Positions 1 to 8,614 of a stretch of 64,000 bases of DNA are shown in pieces. Each line of letters opens with the position of its first letter. The stretch's first letter is position 1. Source of the stretch: an uncultured Pseudomonadales bacterium (GTDB lineage: Bacteria > Pseudomonadota > Gammaproteobacteria > Pseudomonadales > Pseudohongiellaceae); contig CALSUH010000005.1 in the NCBI GenBank assembly GCA_943789485.1, forward strand, positions 496,001-560,000. Direction: 5' to 3'. The notes under the pieces were generated by a model. That model had not been told where the DNA came from. It was given only the letters and a program-made list of their open reading frames with translations, and did not search any database. Both the position numbers and the translations under genes were made by a program.

Positions 1-1
1 C

Positions 2-193
2 GCCATGAACGATGAAACAGGCGAAGTACTCTGGAAATTCCAGACAGGCAGTGGCATATATGCGCCGCCTACCAGCTTCACCATCGACGGTAAGCAATAC
101 ATCGGCGTAGCTTCGGGCACACGAAATCCTGTGACGCGAGCGGGTGTCGCTACTGGCATCGCTACGGGCAACTATATCCTGTTCAGCCTGTAG
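2..193 (+). CDS. PQQ-dependent (quinoprotein) dehydrogenase, C-terminal end only
   Basis: The window opens inside this gene, so only the last 63 codons are seen and the start lies outside. The residues show the closing blade of the eight-bladed propeller of quinoprotein alcohol dehydrogenases: a TGEVLWKFQTGSG stretch followed by IDGKQYIGVASG. The same pattern closes the two complete quinoproteins at 18649 and 20827. Enzymes of this family oxidise alcohols or sugars in the periplasm and pass electrons to a cytochrome c. A diheme cytochrome c gene follows 33 bases downstream, which fits that partnership. The substrate cannot be told from this fragment. Confidence 0.85.
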   Translation, partial: AMNDETGEVLWKFQTGSGIYAPPTSFTIDGKQYIGVASGTRNPVTRAGVATGIATGNYILFSL

Positions 194-226
194 GCGAGAG
201 ACCGCAAAAACGGCGTACTCAAACTA

Positions 227-1051
227 ATGAACGCTATGACTAAACAGATAGGCGAAAACTTGAAATCATCTTTTACAGTATTACTTTCGCGCAGCATTAA
301 GAGCATGACGGCTGTCTTATTCCTCAGTGTCCTTTCGGCGGGGTCGTTGGCCGGCGTCGGTGAAGGGCAAGAACTCTACAATGCGTATTGTCAGATATGC
401 CACGGGGTTCTGGGCGAAGGCCAAGCTATGGGCAAGCCCTTGACTGATTCTCCAGCGAACAGACTGGCTGATCAGGAGCTAATCGACGTCATCACAGAGG
501 GACGTGCGGGTACTGGTATGGTCGCTTGGGAAGGTTCGTTAAGCGAAGTTGAGATCTTCGATATCGCTAGCTACATTCGCAACTTGCAAGGTAAGCCTGC
601 CCTTATTTTAGGTGACGACGACTCCGGCCCAAGTGACGATCCAAATGTTATTGCTGGCGAAATGCTATTCAACGGCTCAGCAGAGTGTGCCACTTGTCAC
701 TCTTATGATGACAAAGGTGGGAGTGTCGGGCCATCACTGGATGGGGTCAGCAGCCGACTAGCTGACGATGCGTTGCTGCAGGCACTGATGAACCCATCGG
801 CTTCCATAGTTAGCGGTTTTGGCACGAAAGAAGTCGAGCAAGAAGACGGCACTGTAATTCGCGGTCGTTTTCGAAACGACTCAGAGCTAGCCGTGCAAAT
901 ACAGAGCGCAGATGGACGGCGCTGGGTAACTTATTTTAAGGAGCGAGTAACACAGGTTAGGGATTCAGATGAGTCCGTTATGCCTGATACTTTCGCCAAC
1001 CTTGGTGCGAATGAGCAGCAACAAGTACTTGCCTTTTTAAGGTCGTTATAA
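227..1051 (+). CDS. Diheme c-type cytochrome
   Basis: This 274-residue exported protein has two CxxCH haem-binding motifs, CQICH at residues 55-59 and CATCH at 154-158. Candidate axial methionines are Met99 (GTGMVAW) and the one in DESVMPDTF near 250. A hydrophobic signal segment covers about residues 28-42. It is unusually far from the first ATG, so translation may instead begin at the ATG at 305; neither start has a strong Shine-Dalgarno sequence. The second domain (from about 140) resembles cytochrome domains found with quinoprotein and sugar dehydrogenases. It is probably the periplasmic electron acceptor for the quinoprotein whose end lies just upstream, and the two probably form one operon. 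Confidence 0.85.
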   Translation: MNAMTKQIGENLKSSFTVLLSRSIKSMTAVLFLSVLSAGSLAGVGEGQELYNAYCQICHGVLGEGQAMGKPLTDSPANRLADQELIDVITEGRAGTGMVAWEGSLSEVEIFDIASYIRNLQGKPALILGDDDSGPSDDPNVIAGEMLFNGSAECATCHSYDDKGGSVGPSLDGVSSRLADDALLQALMNPSASIVSGFGTKEVEQEDGTVIRGRFRNDSELAVQIQSADGRRWVTYFKERVTQVRDSDESVMPDTFANLGANEQQQVLAFLRSL

Positions 1052-1216
1052 TGTTCAAAATGTAGAGTGTGTCACCTGCTCTGAAATTGGAATTGGGTAA
1101 GCTGTAAATTCGAAGAACAAATCGCAGTAGTCTATGGAGTGCGAACTGGTATTTGCTTAACTACTGGGGGTGATCAATGACTCTCCTCTGGTTTTTTTGT
1201 AAAACGCAAAGGTAAT

Positions 1217-1770
1217 ATTAGGGAATTGGATGCCGCCGCACTAACCGCAATGGCGATCCCTTATGGCATGAAGCTGGTATCTGCCATAGTCACACTTGCC
1301 GTTAGACTGATGATCGCCAACATGCTGGTTTCGCTCACGAACACAATAATGACCAAGGGTTAGGTCGATCCTGCTCTTCAAGCCTTATAAGATAGGCGAT
1401 GTGATCGAAGTCCAGGGCTATATCGGTGCTGTAAAAGAGATTCAGATTTTCGTTACAGTCCTAACGACACCAGATAACAAGACGATACTGATTCCAAATG
1501 GGCCACTCGCCACGAGCTCGATCACCAACTTTTCTAAACAGCCTGCACGTCGCGTAGAATCGGAGTTCGGAATCGCTTACGGTGATGACGCTGATAAGGC
1601 CTCTGAGGCCTTGACTCAGTTGATCGCTGCCGATGAGCGTATTCTTTAAGATCCAGAGCCTTTCATGGCATTAAAGACCCTCGGTGGTAATGCGGGAGAT
1701 GTCATGGTTAGGGCTTGGGTTAAGGCTCCTGATTATTGGGGCGTGTTTTTCAAGATGATCGAGCTGTAGA
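1217..1770 (+). pseudogene. mscS-family mechanosensitive channel relic (internal deletion, frameshift, stops)
   Basis: Pieces of a small-conductance mechanosensitive channel are spread over two frames. The first, from about 1217 to a TAG at 1361, reads ALTAMAIPYGMKLVSAIVTL then IANMLVSLTN, as in the first membrane helix and linker. At about 1371 the frame changes and reading resumes at LLFKPYKIGDVIEVQGYIG. This is followed by the MscS beta-domain motifs IPNGPLATSSITNFS and PARRVESEFGIAYG up to a TAA at 1647. After that stop, LKTLGGNAGDVMVRAWVKAP continues in the same frame until another stop near 1767. The pore helices between the first and second pieces are missing. The gene cannot make a working channel. 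Confidence 0.85.
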
Positions 1771-1787
1771 AGCGCACAAGGCAGGAA

Positions 1788-2019
1788 GAATGAAACGCTG
1801 ATTACCAAGAACAAACCCAGTGGCGGCGTGTATTGCACACGTCGCCCGCTGAAATATTCTTTACTTAGGATGCGCAGGCTTGGTCAGCAAGAAAAACAAG
1901 GTTCTGAAGGCGCGACCATCCAATTCAAACAATGATTGAATCGCCTCACTGCTGAGCTTGAAGAATGGCCTGCGAAAATCCTTCGGCTCCTGGCCGCAAG
2001 TCCCACAGGAGTTACCCAT
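1788..2019 (-). pseudogene. DUF3667-family protein relic (N-terminal part, frameshifted)
   Basis: On the minus strand an ATG at 2019 opens a reading that begins MGNSCGTCGQEPKDFRRPFF and runs for 48 codons to a TAA. It then continues in another frame as SKEYFSGRRVQYTPPLGLFL. DUF3667 proteins have this layout: a CxxCG zinc-ribbon start ending in CGQ, an arginine, a hydrophobic helix with T-L-L-x-x-P, then EYhxGRRxxYxxPLxLYL. The relic ends near 1788, where it abuts the decayed end of the mscS relic coming from the other side, so the rest of the protein has been deleted. The function of DUF3667 proteins is not known. The family assignment is from memory of the motif. Confidence 0.6.
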
Positions 2020-2202
2020 TAGAGGCTTAAGGAACTAAATGACCTGCTTGCAGGTATTCAGCTTAGTCGCAGGCTGTCCTGGAAGAGAGGGTTGTTAAAA
2101 AGGAGTTAAACTATACTAAAGTAATTACTTTAGTATGTTTGAGGTTTGCGGGTTCGCCGACCTAGCAGTGTCTTCCTTGGGCCTAAACGGGCTGCAGGGG
2201 GG

Positions 2203-2988
2203 CTAGAATAGAATGCAATCCGGGCTCAATCCACGACTGTTGGCTGCGTCTCTTAAGGCATTGGCAGCTGGCATGAGACGCTGTAGCTCTGCCATTCTCG
2301 AGGAGGGCGAAGGATGGGTGGACAATAATTCGGGAGGTCTAGGACCGGCGTCAGCGCTCATATTGACCCAGAGGTTGATGCTCTCCTCGGGATTAAACCC
2401 TGCTTCGGACATGAGGATTACACCGATGGCGTCTGCCTCGCTTTCCTGGGTTCTGTTAAATGGGAGAAAGATGCCATAGCGCGTGCCTACGTCGAAGATC
2501 TCTAGTGTGGTATCCGATGCGCCTAAGATTTGCGCGGCCGCGACTCCTACATTGCGTAATGCCGATTGGCTGGCGCGTTCATTGCTGTGGTTGGCTAATA
2601 CGTGTCCGACTTCATGCGCGATCACAGCTGCTAATTGATGTTGATTGACCGCCACCGAGAATAGGCCGTTGTAAACGCCAATCTTGCCACCGGGCAGCGC
2701 GAAGGCGTTAGCTTGTTCGTTGTCGAATACGGTGACTTCCCAATCGAAACGGGATTGATCTTTGTTATCTAGTGCAGCCACAACGTAGTTGGTGACGCAC
2801 TGCACATACTGCAGTTCTCTAGCGTCTGCAGTTGCAGGTATCTGTGTCTGCATTTCGCGGTAGCTGCGAATGCCTCGTTCTGCCATGTCGGCATCAGAGT
2901 AAAGTACGACTTGGCGTCTATCTAAGGGGGAGCTGGTGCAAGCGGCGAGTGATAAAAGGAGTGTAATAACTGCGCTAAGTTTTCTCAT
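2203..2988 (-). CDS. M48-family metallopeptidase lipoprotein
   Basis: The start at 2988 gives 261 residues and places a lipoprotein signal (LLLSLAAC, lipid cysteine 17) at the N-terminus; the frame stays open upstream to 3108 but that extension has no sensible signal. The zinc site is HEVGH at 125-129, with the third ligand in ESEAD (Glu184). The protein is of the short single-domain LoiP/YcaL/YggG type, which acts in outer-membrane protein quality control at the periplasmic face. A conserved THPSPSSRMAEL segment near the C-terminus is typical of the family. The gene stands alone, with the NYNR-repeat protein upstream on the same strand about 108 bases away. Confidence 0.9.
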   Translation of the reverse strand: MRKLSAVITLLLSLAACTSSPLDRRQVVLYSDADMAERGIRSYREMQTQIPATADARELQYVQCVTNYVVAALDNKDQSRFDWEVTVFDNEQANAFALPGGKIGVYNGLFSVAVNQHQLAAVIAHEVGHVLANHSNERASQSALRNVGVAAAQILGASDTTLEIFDVGTRYGIFLPFNRTQESEADAIGVILMSEAGFNPEESINLWVNMSADAGPRPPELLSTHPSPSSRMAELQRLMPAANALRDAANSRGLSPDCILF

Positions 2989-3095
2989 GACTAGTAAACA
3001 ACTTTCACCTGACTTCAAAGGGACAGCAGGGCCAAAAGGGATGCATGCCAATAGTTTTGTATAGAGAAGTATAGCGCAGACACAGGTCGATCTAA

Positions 3096-3722
3096 CTAGA
3101 AATTGCATTCTTGAGCGTCGAGTTGAACGCGAATCTCATCACCTTGCCCATCCACGATTCGCTCGAAGCAATTCCCTTCAAGGTCACGCAGGAGGCGCCG
3201 ACCACTGGCTACAGGAGCGGAAGCACTGCGAGACTTCGCTTGGTCAACATAGACAATCTCGCGGGTACTAATTGTTGGTGCGTTTCTATACACAACCGTC
3301 TCAACATTTCCCGAGGAGTGTCTCGAAGAATTGAACAAGGAACCCAAAACTAGGCCACCGAAAAAACTACCAGAATCATAGCCTCTATGCCGCGAATAAT
3401 AATTTCCGTAGGAGACAGTGAAGCCACTGCCATAACCCCTGCCGTAGTTATTATTGTAGTGCCGGTTGTAGTTTCTATTGTAGTTCCGGTTGTAGTTCCG
3501 GTTGTAGTTTCTATTGTAGTTCCTGCCACTGGAGCCAAAGTGATAGGAATTCGCGCGTTGATTTCCGCGGTAGTTGTTTCGGTGGTTATTGCCATAATTA
3601 TGCTGGCCTGAGCTATAAGCGCCATAGCCGCGACGGTTATTGCGATTATCAGCCCATGCCGCTTGGCTGATTACCAGGGCGCCAATAATTGAAAGGCTTA
3701 ACAAGATTTTTTTCATATCCAT
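3096..3722 (-). CDS. Exported Asn/Tyr/Arg-rich repeat protein
   Basis: The product of 208 residues starts MDMKKILLSLSIIGALVISQ and has a signal peptide cleaved near AWA-DN. The mature part is rich in Asn, Tyr, Arg and Gly. Residues 68-92 form a run of NYNR tetrapeptides, encoded by 12-base repeats at about 3456-3521. A glycine-rich FFGGLVLGSLF segment follows, and then a short C-terminal region with two cysteines (GNCFERI, AQECNF). I do not recognise the family beyond low-complexity exported proteins with a glycine-zipper-like stretch. The start at 3722 has a GGAAGTGGGTG sequence upstream; the frame stays open to 4022 but the extension lacks a signal. Confidence 0.75.
   Translation of the reverse strand: MDMKKILLSLSIIGALVISQAAWADNRNNRRGYGAYSSGQHNYGNNHRNNYRGNQRANSYHFGSSGRNYNRNYNRNYNRNYNRNYNRHYNNNYGRGYGSGFTVSYGNYYSRHRGYDSGSFFGGLVLGSLFNSSRHSSGNVETVVYRNAPTISTREIVYVDQAKSRSASAPVASGRRLLRDLEGNCFERIVDGQGDEIRVQLDAQECNF
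3456..3521 (-). repeat. 12-base tandem repeat coding NYNR
   Basis: Within the preceding gene about five copies of a 12-base unit (plus-strand ttgtagttccgg and ttgtagtttcta variants) encode consecutive Asn-Tyr-Asn-Arg units. The number of copies is likely to vary between strains by slippage. Confidence 0.8.
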
Positions 3723-4162
3723 AACATTCACCCACTTCCTACAATGAACAGCTAACGAGAAGAATACTACTGTCACTGTTGAGCATACACGTGGAGAATG
3801 AATCGAAGCTGAACAGGGAAAGCCGGCAAGAGTTACGAAGAATGAAGAATGGAGAGTGATTTTTTCGATGATAATGGCATATAGCTCTTTGGCTGCGGGG
3901 CAGAAAGCCTGGACAGCATTAACTGCATCTGAACTACTCGGTCCATGGTCGCCTCTACGGGGTCCTCTGGAGAGTGCCTTGCGCGAGTTCCTCAATGATC
4001 CAATTGCGCGGAACAAAGGCAAAGACGACGCCGGATTAAAGTAGTTTGAGACTGGTAAAAATGACTGACGGTCCAGCGACGGGAGCTTGGTCTAGCCGAA
4101 GGTCCCGCTTAGGTCAGTAATCTGACTGCTGCGCCTATGCGCAGCATCTAGTGTAATAGATT
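3723..4162. other. 440-base gap between exported-protein genes
   Basis: This holds the upstream region of the NYNR protein (leader on the minus strand) and the 3' side of the cupin gene. Open frames run on both strands, but they lack ribosome sites and resemble nothing I know. I see no terminator or RNA gene. Confidence 0.5.
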
Positions 4163-4666
4163 TTACTGATACTGAACCGGATGGGTCGAAATCATGATTC
4201 GGCTTTCCATGTAGGTAATAGTTTCGCCGTCTATGCTTCGAAACCAATGTGGCGTGCCGGGTTGGAGAACTAGTACGTCCCCGGCGGTAACCTGCCTAGC
4301 AAGTCCACCGACTATGCCATGTTGAGTGCGGACGATGTTCGGGTCGCTGGATTCTGCTAGAGGCAGTACAAGTTTGCCGCCAGTAACGAACGTTCCGCTG
4401 CCTTCCAAAACGCGATAGATTTCCATGCTCCATGGATGAATGATGGCATACTGCTCCACCGCGCTGCTGCGGCGGCGAACCGACACGCCAGGGGAGACTG
4501 TCACTGACCAGCCGCCTGCAGAAGCAGATGACGCGGCAGCGCTATCCAATTCCGCTTCAATTTCTGCGCCGGGTTTGAATATGGCGGGCGGAGCACCGGA
4601 ATCCTGAGCTAGGGCCGCGAAGCAGAGTCCAGAAAAAGTACATGCGATGAGTAGTAGTCGTTTCAT
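4163..4666 (-). CDS. Exported cupin-domain protein
   Basis: This 167-residue protein has a signal peptide (LLLIACTFSGLCFAALAQ). A single cupin barrel follows, with the first motif region around IIHPWSMEIYRVLEGSGTFV and the second around GDVLVLQPGTPHWFRSIDG. The usual first-motif HxH is reduced to one His, and the second motif keeps PxxxxH. A metal may therefore be weakly bound, or the domain may bind a small molecule without catalysis. A GGGAACT Shine-Dalgarno lies in front of the ATG. The closest relatives I can recall are uncharacterised secreted cupins, so no substrate is proposed. Confidence 0.75.
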   Translation of the reverse strand: MKRLLLIACTFSGLCFAALAQDSGAPPAIFKPGAEIEAELDSAAASSASAGGWSVTVSPGVSVRRRSSAVEQYAIIHPWSMEIYRVLEGSGTFVTGGKLVLPLAESSDPNIVRTQHGIVGGLARQVTAGDVLVLQPGTPHWFRSIDGETITYMESRIMISTHPVQYQ

Positions 4667-4858
4667 GGTGAGTTCCCTTTTTATATTTTTAAGTGACGTC
4701 GCTACTCAACCTTTATAACACAGCGCTTGCACAGCGCGGCATTCGCCGCATTAGAGTGTAGGTCTAGATTAAGGTCTAGTAGTGAAAGCAAAAAACCTCC
4801 GAGGCTAGACACAAAGGTCTGGCCATCGAAGGCTTCGTGACTGCGTGCCGCCTAGGGT

Positions 4859-5620
4859 TTAAGGCTTCGTAAACACGAGGAAGAAGCGGTCTGTCATGTT
4901 TGGAATCTGTCCAACTTCCTGAGACAGGTCGTCACTTGCTTGGAAGAACATATCAGAAGCTCTATCGAGAACGAAGCCAGCTGCCTGCACTTGCAGAATT
5001 ACATCTACCGGATCTTCACGGCGACCTAGTGTGCCAGTCTCTTGCTGCATATGACGCCGCGTGTGGTCTATAACAACATAGGTGCCACCAGACTTTAGAG
5101 TATCGAAAACTGCAGCATTGACGCGGCTGTTGTCTGCCTCATTGAAGTTATGATATTCCCGAAAATGAAGGAACATATCTGCACTTGCCACGCCGAAGTT
5201 AATTTCACCTGGCACATACCGTCCTTCTGCGCTGTTGTAATTATTTTCAATAGTCACCTGATGCGTCATGGCAAACATGTCTTGCTCGGTCCAGTCGCCC
5301 CAATTACCGAATGTGTTCGCATTGTCGACGCTGTAAAGATGTCCGTTGTCTCTCAGAACTGGGCCTAGAATCTTTGTGTAGTAAGCCTGGCCTGCTGGTA
5401 AGAATTCGATAACGGTCATGTCGGCTTCCAGCCCGATGAAGTCTAATGCAGCGATTGGATCACGGTCCGCATCTCTGGCGAGTTCCGCCTCCGTCCGATG
5501 GTCCATTCCCATTACATTCTGAACGCTCTGCTGCAGAGGAGTTAGACTTTGGGCACTAACTAGCACCGGTGAAAGTAGCGAAAGTGCCGCTACAACTAAG
5601 CTGGGTTTGATCATGTTCAT
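4859..5620 (-). CDS. Exported SAM-methyltransferase-like protein (COG4798 type)
   Basis: The 253-residue product has a signal peptide ending near VSAQ. It then carries the methyltransferase-like fold DPIAALDFIGLEADMTVIEF and PAGQAYYTKILGPVLRDNG, with a late GGTYVVIDHTRRH strand-turn. Proteins of this group are annotated as predicted methyltransferases but are exported. S-adenosylmethionine is not known to be available in the periplasm, so the true role is open. The glycine-rich SAM loop is replaced by EFLPAGQAY. An AGGGAAC ribosome site precedes the ATG. It lies on the same strand as the cupin gene, about 190 bases upstream of it. Confidence 0.7.
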   Translation of the reverse strand: MNMIKPSLVVAALSLLSPVLVSAQSLTPLQQSVQNVMGMDHRTEAELARDADRDPIAALDFIGLEADMTVIEFLPAGQAYYTKILGPVLRDNGHLYSVDNANTFGNWGDWTEQDMFAMTHQVTIENNYNSAEGRYVPGEINFGVASADMFLHFREYHNFNEADNSRVNAAVFDTLKSGGTYVVIDHTRRHMQQETGTLGRREDPVDVILQVQAAGFVLDRASDMFFQASDDLSQEVGQIPNMTDRFFLVFTKP

Positions 5621-5719
5621 AGTGTTCCCTGAAATTAGTTAGAAAATAGTACTTTCTCGGCATCTTCGAAAGCAGCCATTGGATTAATTGCTTAATAGTT
5701 GACCGAATTAGTGGGGATT

Positions 5720-6031
5720 CTAGCTCATTACTGAGGCGCGTTGCGAGTGTTGTTGTGCTTTCAAGCCGAATTCTAGGTCTGAATCTTTGTCAGCCACTAG
5801 GCTTGTCGCAGTGGAAAGGACAATATTAGCCTCTATGCGGTGACTCAGCTTGGTTCGCTGCAAAAGGGACAGTCGAGTAATGTGGATCTCGATTAATCGG
5901 CTGGTTTCTTGAGGATGATAAACGCAGCCTGCCTCCTTCCGGTCCCATTCGAGCTCAACTTTAAAGCCAACGTCGCTCAGATAGTTGCCCAAGGTCTCGC
6001 GTTTCAGGATATTCACGTAGGGCTTGAACAC
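5720..6031 (-). pseudogene. Possible C-terminal relic of a SAM-dependent methyltransferase
   Basis: A 103-codon minus-strand frame starting at GTG begins MFKPYVNILKRETLGNYLSD and continues VGFKVELEWDRKEAG. This resembles the end of class I methyltransferases (a pYVxFhxRexLxxhLxxaGFxhexxW pattern). No methyltransferase core precedes it, and the sequence after about residue 45 resembles nothing. I infer a truncated remnant, but a small unknown protein is possible. Confidence 0.35.
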
Positions 6032-6340
6032 AGTAATGTAGTCAAACGCGGCCCTGCAAAATACGTTGCCTTTCTAGCGCAATACTATAGTTTGGCTTAC
6101 AGCTACTGACTATCATCCCAAACGGGGATTTTTCTCGCGAGAAATGCTCTCCTCAACGAAGGCAAGCCTATTTCCTATAAGCAGGTAGATTGGGCTGACA
6201 CTGAGGACGACCTCGGTCTCTTCGATTTAATAACAAGGCCTGACTAAGATAGAAGAAACGAATTTATTTTTTAAAGAGAAGACAAAAAAAAGCGTAACAA
6301 AAGTTACGCCTTGATTCTTATCGATTGACGCTGCTTAGAA
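6032..6340. other. 309-base gap without a recognised gene
   Basis: A plus-strand frame reads ARNALLNEGKPISYKQVDWA and ends RPD-stop near 6246. It looks protein-like but has no start, and I cannot place it. An A-rich stretch at 6260-6300 precedes the end of the next minus-strand gene. No hairpin with a T-run was found. Confidence 0.4.
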
Positions 6341-6883
6341 CTATTCTGCAACTCGCTTCATTGTAGTGTAGCGAACCGAAGTGACTTTGCCACCACCCCA
6401 ATTTTCAGTACGAGTCTCGTAAGTATCTTCATCGATCATGCGCATGAAGCTATGATGAGCGTGTGGGCTCGACTCGACGTCCATATTTGTACCCTTGGTG
6501 AATTGGAAGTCGATGACACCTTTTTCACCCGAGTCTCTGAAAGTCATTGAAGGTTGATTGCCAATAGCACAGTAGTGAGTGTGAATAAGCTCTTCTTTGC
6601 CATTCTGATGGTACATGCTGACCATCTCAGCCGGAGTGCCTGCAGCAAATGTCTGCATTACTGAGGAATTGCCGATATTCTTGAATGAGACTGAAGTTGC
6701 TGCAACAGCAGCATCATCTCTAGTTTGACCAACAGGAACGACTTGAGCTTCACCAGCCCAATTCCCTTCAAGTTTTAGCATAGCCTGAAAAGCCTCATCG
6801 GATGAGAAGCCATCGCCGGCTAGGGCTGTAGAGCTAAGTAGTAGCGTGGCAGTAGAGAGTGCAGCAAAGTGTAGTTTTCTCAT
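6341..6883 (-). CDS. Exported protein of unknown function (DUF1579/lipocalin-like)
   Basis: The ATG at 6883 follows AAGGATTGGATCC and gives 180 residues with a clear signal peptide (MRKLHFAALSTATLLLSSTA, cleaved after ALAG). The mature part opens with a LKLEGNWAGEAQVVPVG strand. It continues with MVSMYHQNGKEELIHTHYCA and ends in a TYETRTENWGGGK segment. This order recalls small beta-barrel proteins of the DUF1579 type, but I am not sure of the family. The MATE transporter gene lies 49 bases upstream on the same strand, so the two may be co-transcribed. Confidence 0.65.
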   Translation of the reverse strand: MRKLHFAALSTATLLLSSTALAGDGFSSDEAFQAMLKLEGNWAGEAQVVPVGQTRDDAAVAATSVSFKNIGNSSVMQTFAAGTPAEMVSMYHQNGKEELIHTHYCAIGNQPSMTFRDSGEKGVIDFQFTKGTNMDVESSPHAHHSFMRMIDEDTYETRTENWGGGKVTSVRYTTMKRVAE

Positions 6884-6932
6884 GGATCCAATCCTTGATG
6901 TTTTTTGACGTTGCAACAGACTATTACTGCCC

Positions 6933-8303
6933 CTAGGGGTTGTCAACTAAGTATTGGCTGTCATCACTCACGGTTAGTTTTCGTATGAACTCTCGGCGTA
7001 CCAAGAGAAAACTCACAATAGCCTGCGCCGTGACGGACAATATCGAAACATACCAAACCATATTGATGCTGAAATCTGGCTGATAGCGAAGATAGACGGT
7101 CAATGGAACAAATATGAGTATACGCACGCCCGAACTAAGCAGCGCTGGACGCGTATTGCCTAGCCCCTGAAAGACGCCAGAGCAGGTGAAGACTATGCCT
7201 TGGGCTATGAAATTGAGGGAAATCAGTTGTAGGAAGACGACACCCACTTCCATTACTTCCGTATCGTCGGTGAAAATCATCATTAAGACTTCCGGTCGCC
7301 ATTGCATGATCACTGTAATAATTAACATGACGATGCTACTAAGAATGATGCCACTGCTGAACGTGTCTCTGACTCTATCAAATTTGCCAGCGCCGAAATT
7401 TTGACCAATTATCGGGCCCACGGCGAATGCGATAGCCATAGTCGGCATAAAGATGGATTGCATGATGCGGCCACCTATACTAAACCCTGCCTGTGCTGGC
7501 GCTCCGAAGTCTTGAATCAGCCAATAAACTGCAGAAAAATACACGAATAACAAAAGCATTTCGCCACCGGCTGGGAGGCCGATGTCCAGCATCTTCCTCC
7601 AGATGTCGAATCGAGGTCGCCAGAGCGCTGGCTCGAAGGACACATATTTCTCGAGCTTCAAAAAATACAGGGTAAGCAGGCCCACGCCGATTGTAATGGA
7701 AATACTACTAGCGAGGCCCGCGCCTAGAACGCCAAGGGCTGGTCCAGGGCCCCAGCCGGCGATTAGTATGGGGGCAAGAATTATATTTAATACTACTGTC
7801 AGAGCCTGAATGACCATCGCCGGCTTGACGATGCCAGTAGCTCGCAGCGAGGAAGCCATAGCCATACTCGCGAACTGCAATGCCATGCCGGGCAGGAACC
7901 AGTAAAGAAATATCAGTCCTTCACGCAGTGCTGCTTCGTCTGCGGTAATGCTACTGAGATAAGACTCGGCTAGTAAATAACCGCCGAGCAATGTAATGAC
8001 AGCGCAGACTGCGGATAAAACTAAGGATTGATTGAAAACTAGATTCGCATGATCCGGGTCTTTGCGGCCTACTGCCTGAGAAATCAGTGCAACCGCACTG
8101 ACGCCCAAAACCTGCGTCAATGCCATGATAATAAACAACAGCGTGCCAGCCGTGCCTACACCGGCAACTGAGTCCTCTCCCAGTGCTGCCACGAAATAGA
8201 GGTCTACGAGCAAATACAGTGTCTGAAAGATCATTCCCGCAGCTACCGGAATAGCCATAGCTAGAATTGTCTTGGTTGCTGAACCTTGGGTGAGATCTTT
8301 CAT
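6933..8303 (-). CDS. MATE-family multidrug efflux transporter
   Basis: The 456-residue product has about twelve hydrophobic helices in two homologous halves. It begins MKDLTQGSATKTILAMAIPV, the usual start of NorM/DinF-type MATE proteins, and carries PGMALQFASMAMASSLRATG in the first half and FTCSGVFQGLGNTRPALLSS in the second. Such transporters expel cationic drugs or metabolites in exchange for Na+ or H+ at the inner membrane. The length is typical. No regulator is adjacent. Confidence 0.92.
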   Translation of the reverse strand: MKDLTQGSATKTILAMAIPVAAGMIFQTLYLLVDLYFVAALGEDSVAGVGTAGTLLFIIMALTQVLGVSAVALISQAVGRKDPDHANLVFNQSLVLSAVCAVITLLGGYLLAESYLSSITADEAALREGLIFLYWFLPGMALQFASMAMASSLRATGIVKPAMVIQALTVVLNIILAPILIAGWGPGPALGVLGAGLASSISITIGVGLLTLYFLKLEKYVSFEPALWRPRFDIWRKMLDIGLPAGGEMLLLFVYFSAVYWLIQDFGAPAQAGFSIGGRIMQSIFMPTMAIAFAVGPIIGQNFGAGKFDRVRDTFSSGIILSSIVMLIITVIMQWRPEVLMMIFTDDTEVMEVGVVFLQLISLNFIAQGIVFTCSGVFQGLGNTRPALLSSGVRILIFVPLTVYLRYQPDFSINMVWYVSILSVTAQAIVSFLLVRREFIRKLTVSDDSQYLVDNP

Positions 8304-8614
8304 AGAAGATTATTCTCAGAGCTTGGTGTCAAGGAGCAACGGCATTCTGGAATCAGCACTCGCCAATAGGTTCGTCGGGGGCGACTCTAGAATAACAGGG
8401 CTAGTCATTTCTGAAGCGGCGCTAAGGGTATCACCAAATGGAGGGGCCGGGTGCGCGTCGAGTAGAAATAGAGGCATAAAAGCGCAACTTTTTTTCTTGC
8501 TAATATTTTGCGTTTCAACCGAGTAGCAGAAATTCTATGATTCGCTATACTGATCACCGCGCTTTGGCTAGAAACCCACGCCCGCATTCTACAAAGAATT
8601 AGAAGGAACCATCT
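8304..8614. other. 311-base divergent promoter region
   Basis: This lies between the MATE gene (leftward) and the sugar-binding-protein gene (rightward). A TATACT that could serve as a -10 box sits at about 8545 on the plus strand. Short open frames occur on both strands without ribosome sites. I see no coding sequence or RNA gene. Confidence 0.45.

Noticed and set aside
3459..3521. CRISPR array
   Set aside because: The short repeats are in frame, have no spacers and encode NYNR units within a gene.
3856..4044. 62-codon plus-strand frame
   Set aside because: It lies antisense to the unused upstream extension of the NYNR gene, lacks a ribosome site and has no recognisable features.
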